A stretch of DNA of 42,985 nt, taken from Streptomyces triticirhizae. Its GTDB lineage: Bacteria > Actinomycetota > Actinomycetes > Streptomycetales > Streptomycetaceae. Positions 41,075-42,985 of the stretch are shown here, piece after piece. Numbering within the stretch: position 1 is the first letter of the stretch; each line of letters opens with the position of its first letter. Below the pieces are notes generated by a model. The model was not told where the DNA came from, made no database searches, and was given only the letters and a program-made list of their open reading frames with translations. Where the stretch lies: contig NZ_RFFJ01000028.1 of the NCBI RefSeq assembly GCF_003696235.1, positions 1-42,985 of the forward strand, read 5' to 3'. Position numbers and translations under genes: made by a program.

Positions 41075-41361
41075 TCAAGTGGGGCAGACCGGAGCGGGGG
41101 GGTGGCTCACGGTCCGCCCGGCCAGCCGTCGCCGGGGTGGGAGTGACGACGCTGGCGCACGAGGTGTCAGCGACTGCCAACACGAGGGGAACCATACCGC
41201 ACCGCCCTCGACCGCGCGCCCCTGGGCAACGCCCCCGGCGCGCGGCGAGGACACAAGGGGGACAGGAGGTGAAGCGTTTTCGCGGCGCGGGTTCCCCGAG
41301 CGGGAAACGACACGCTCGCCGACGGCCGGCGGGAGCACGCGCGGGCGGTCGGCGGGGCGGT

Positions 41362-41964
41362 TCAGCGGGGCGCGCTGAGTCGGCGCAGCGCCCGGCCGTA
41401 GCGGCGGGCGACCGCGCGGCGGGCCAGCCGGCCCAGCGGTCCCGCCGCCCGCATGTACCAGGCGGCCGGGCGGCTGATCGCCGTGACGGTCAACGTGACG
41501 GCGCCGTCGGGGGCGCGTTCGAGTACGAAGGACTCCTCCCCCGACTCCGGGTGTCCCTGAAGCGTGCCGTACGCGAAGCCCGCCCGGTCCCGTTCGTCGA
41601 CGCACCACACGACCCGGCACGGCGCGCTCAACCGCGGCCAGCGCCGGCCGAGTTCGATCGAGGCGACCACGCCGGGGGCGGCGCGCGGCGTGGCGGCGGC
41701 CACCGGAACCCACGCGGCCCGGTGCATCCGCCAACCGAACAGGGCGTCCCGCGCCGCCGCCCACACCTCGGGCCCGTTCCCCACCCGGGTGCGGGAGCGC
41801 AGCAGATGCCAGCCCTGGGGGAGGTCGGCCGGGAGGGCCTCGCGGGTCACGCCCACCGCGCGGTAGCTGAAGGCGCTGCCGCTCGGGGCGCGGTAGCTGA
41901 AGGCGCGGTAGCTGAGGGCGTCGCCGGGTGGCGGAGACGGTGGGTCGGACAGCGGACTCGTCAC
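41362..41964 (-). CDS. DUF1990 family protein
   Basis: 200 residues. From residue 33 it matches DUF1990: FSYRAVGVTREALPADLPQGWHLLRSRTRVG, ALFGWRMHRAAW, APGVVASIELG, CRVVWCVDERDRAGFAYGTLQGHPESGEESFVLER and AISRPAAWYMRAAGPLGRLAR. The fold is SRPBCC-like; ligand unknown. The N-terminus has an unusual repeat (SYRAF, SAFSYRA) made by a 17-nt direct duplication in DNA. GTG at 41964 sits directly after GAGGG, so an adjacent start is possible. Divergent from the kinase gene. Confidence 0.85.
   Translation of the reverse strand: MTSPLSDPPSPPPGDALSYRAFSYRAPSGSAFSYRAVGVTREALPADLPQGWHLLRSRTRVGNGPEVWAAARDALFGWRMHRAAWVPVAAATPRAAPGVVASIELGRRWPRLSAPCRVVWCVDERDRAGFAYGTLQGHPESGEESFVLERAPDGAVTLTVTAISRPAAWYMRAAGPLGRLARRAVARRYGRALRRLSAPR
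41877..41923 (-). repeat. Short repeats in the DUF1990 N-terminal coding region
   Basis: GCGGTAGCTGA occurs three times within about 60 nt of the gene start, two copies being followed by AGGCGC; they encode the SYRAF-type repeats. Confidence 0.75.
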
Positions 41965-41970
41965 CCCTCG

Positions 41971-42001
41971 TTGTCAGTTGGGGACTGTCACCTCATACCA
42001 T
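41971..42001 (+). promoter_or_regulatory. Candidate promoter of the Ser/Thr kinase
   Basis: TTGTCA (41971-41976), then CATACC (41994-41999, 17 nt spacing) or TACCAT (41996-42001), about 37 nt before the ATG. Shared intergenic region with the divergent DUF1990 gene. Confidence 0.4.
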
Positions 42002-42037
42002 GCACGGTACCGTCATCGGTTTTCAGGGGGACCCTCC

Positions 42038-42985
42038 ATGACAGCGCAGCACGAACCGTCACAGTTCTCCCCGCTGGGCCCGTCCGATCCCCGCCAGGTC
42101 GCCGGATACCGGCTGGTGGCCCGGCTCGGCTCCGGTGGCATGGGGAGTGTCTACCTCTCGTTCACGCCGGGCGGCCAGCCAGTGGCGGTCAAGGTGGTGC
42201 GCGGGGAGTTCGCCGAGGACCAGGCGTTCCGGCGGCGGTTCGAGCACGAGGTCCGGGCCGCCCGGCAGGTGCAGGGCGTCTACACCGTTCCCGTGCTGGA
42301 CAGCAACACCGAGGGCGCCGCGCCCTGGCTGGCCACGGCGTTCGTGCCCGGGCTCTCGCTGCACGAGGTCATCAACCAGCACGGCCCGCTGCCCGCGCAG
42401 ACCGTGCTGCTGCTGGTGGGCGGCGTCGCCGAGGCGCTCCAGTCGATCCACGCCGCCGGGATCGTGCACCGGGACCTCAAGCCGGGGAACGTGCTGCTGA
42501 GCGCCGACGGGCCGAAGGTGATCGACTTCGGGATCGCGCGGGCCGCCGACGTGACCGCGTTGACCGGCACGGACGTGCGGGTCGGCACCCCCGCCTTCAT
42601 GGCGCCCGAGCAGATCACCGGGGCCTCGCTGACGCCGGCCGCCGACGTGTTCGCGCTGGGGATCGTCACCTACTACGCGGCCACCGGCGGCCACCCGTTC
42701 GGCGAGGGCGCGGCCCACGCGATGATGTACCGGATGGTGCAGGAGGAGCCCGAACTGGCCTCGGCGCCCGAGACGTTGCGCGGGTTGATCGGCGCCTGCC
42801 TGGCCAAGGACCCGGCGGCGCGGCCGACCCCGGCGCAGATCATCGAGGGGTGCCGGGCGCTGTCCCCGGGGCAGACGCTCCAGCGCGGGGAGAGCTGGCT
42901 GCCGCCCTCGGTGGCGGCGGCGGTCGCCGTGCGGCGCAACGCGTCGCTGCCGGCGCCGCCGGCGGCGGGCGCGGGGCCGGCGCCC
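42038..42985 (+). CDS. Ser/Thr protein kinase (partial, C-terminus off the right edge)
   Basis: Hanks-type kinase of the PknB-like actinobacterial set. 316 codons are visible: glycine loop LGSGGMGSVYL, Lys52 (VAVKVV), HRDLKPGN with catalytic Asp146, DFGIA (Asp163), GTPAFMAPEQ activation loop, and ADVFALGIVTYYAATGGHPFG. After about residue 290 a Pro/Ala/Gly-rich linker begins, so the extracytoplasmic or C-terminal sensor lies outside the window. ATG at 42038 has GGGGGA about 7 nt upstream. Substrates unknown. Confidence 0.93.
   Translation, partial: MTAQHEPSQFSPLGPSDPRQVAGYRLVARLGSGGMGSVYLSFTPGGQPVAVKVVRGEFAEDQAFRRRFEHEVRAARQVQGVYTVPVLDSNTEGAAPWLATAFVPGLSLHEVINQHGPLPAQTVLLLVGGVAEALQSIHAAGIVHRDLKPGNVLLSADGPKVIDFGIARAADVTALTGTDVRVGTPAFMAPEQITGASLTPAADVFALGIVTYYAATGGHPFGEGAAHAMMYRMVQEEPELASAPETLRGLIGACLAKDPAARPTPAQIIEGCRALSPGQTLQRGESWLPPSVAAAVAVRRNASLPAPPAAGAGPAP

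Noticed and set aside
40989..41378. Plus-strand open frame in the prepilin peptidase-DUF1990 gap
   Set aside because: No ribosome binding site, Gly/Arg-rich random-looking sequence, ends inside the antisense of DUF1990.
41877..41923. Short repeats resembling a tiny CRISPR array
   Set aside because: Repeats are in coding frame, irregularly spaced, too short, and no cas genes exist nearby.

Overview
The window is chromosomal DNA from a streptomycete-like actinomycete. Evidence for this: GC is very high with GC-rich third codon positions throughout, GTG and TTG starts are common, many transcripts look leaderless (a -10 hexamer 6-7 nt before the start codon), and the content is typical of Streptomyces (WhiB protein, several SpoIIE phosphatase/ATPase regulators, MacB/FtsX export modules, orphan GntR and PadR regulators, a PASTA-less Ser/Thr kinase start). 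From memory, the block sdhCAB / ychF / ispH / xseAB / glpX / WhiB / ahpCD / fumC / phoH / uppS resembles the S. coelicolor SCO50xx-51xx core; that synteny was not checked here. It is mostly core chromosome, not an accessory island. No tRNA, rRNA, CRISPR array, prophage or intact insertion sequence was seen.

Layout. 1-1923 (-): a lipoprotein peptide-type solute-binding protein running off the left edge. 2154-6198 (+): a small helical protein, then a three-subunit succinate dehydrogenase of the actinobacterial Sdh1 type (membrane anchor, flavoprotein, iron-sulfur protein); the flavoprotein reading frame is broken by one extra base in a G run. 6404-9173 (+): a SPOR-like mini-protein and a PAS-GAF-SpoIIE-HATPase regulator. 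9194-12339 (-): GntR regulator, MacB-type ATPase, FtsX permease. 12635-13727 (+): a CDF metal transporter immediately followed by the C-terminal remnant of a PIN toxin. 13893-19037: ychF, a DUF6542 membrane protein, ispH, xseAB, a malonic-semialdehyde-reductase-like flavoprotein. 19075-24015: DUF4245 protein, glpX, WhiB protein, DUF1707 protein, ahpCD. 24212-32001 (-): a second SpoIIE/HATPase regulator, a DUF402 protein, fumC, and a padR-ATPase-FtsX operon. 32306-42985: a membrane alpha/beta hydrolase, AI-2E-family permease, secreted transglycosylase with a structured leader, PIN-PhoH ATPase, isoprenyl transferase, orphan prepilin peptidase, DUF1990 protein, and the N-terminal kinase domain of a Ser/Thr kinase running off the right edge.

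How genes fit together. Succinate dehydrogenase and fumarase give two consecutive TCA-cycle steps; GlpX supplies gluconeogenic fructose 1,6-bisphosphatase; AhpC/AhpD form a peroxide-reducing pair but no oxyR sits beside them. IspH (isoprenoid precursors) and UppS (polyprenyl chain elongation) both feed cell-wall lipid carrier supply. Two MacB/FtsX modules are each preceded on the same strand by a one-component repressor candidate (GntR, PadR), and PadR has a clear double operator. The strongest second-look items are the sdhA frameshift, the cysteine/histidine-rich Sdh anchor, the PIN scar, several clean palindromic operators (padR, DUF1707, ahpC, glpX) and the multi-hairpin leader of the transglycosylase.
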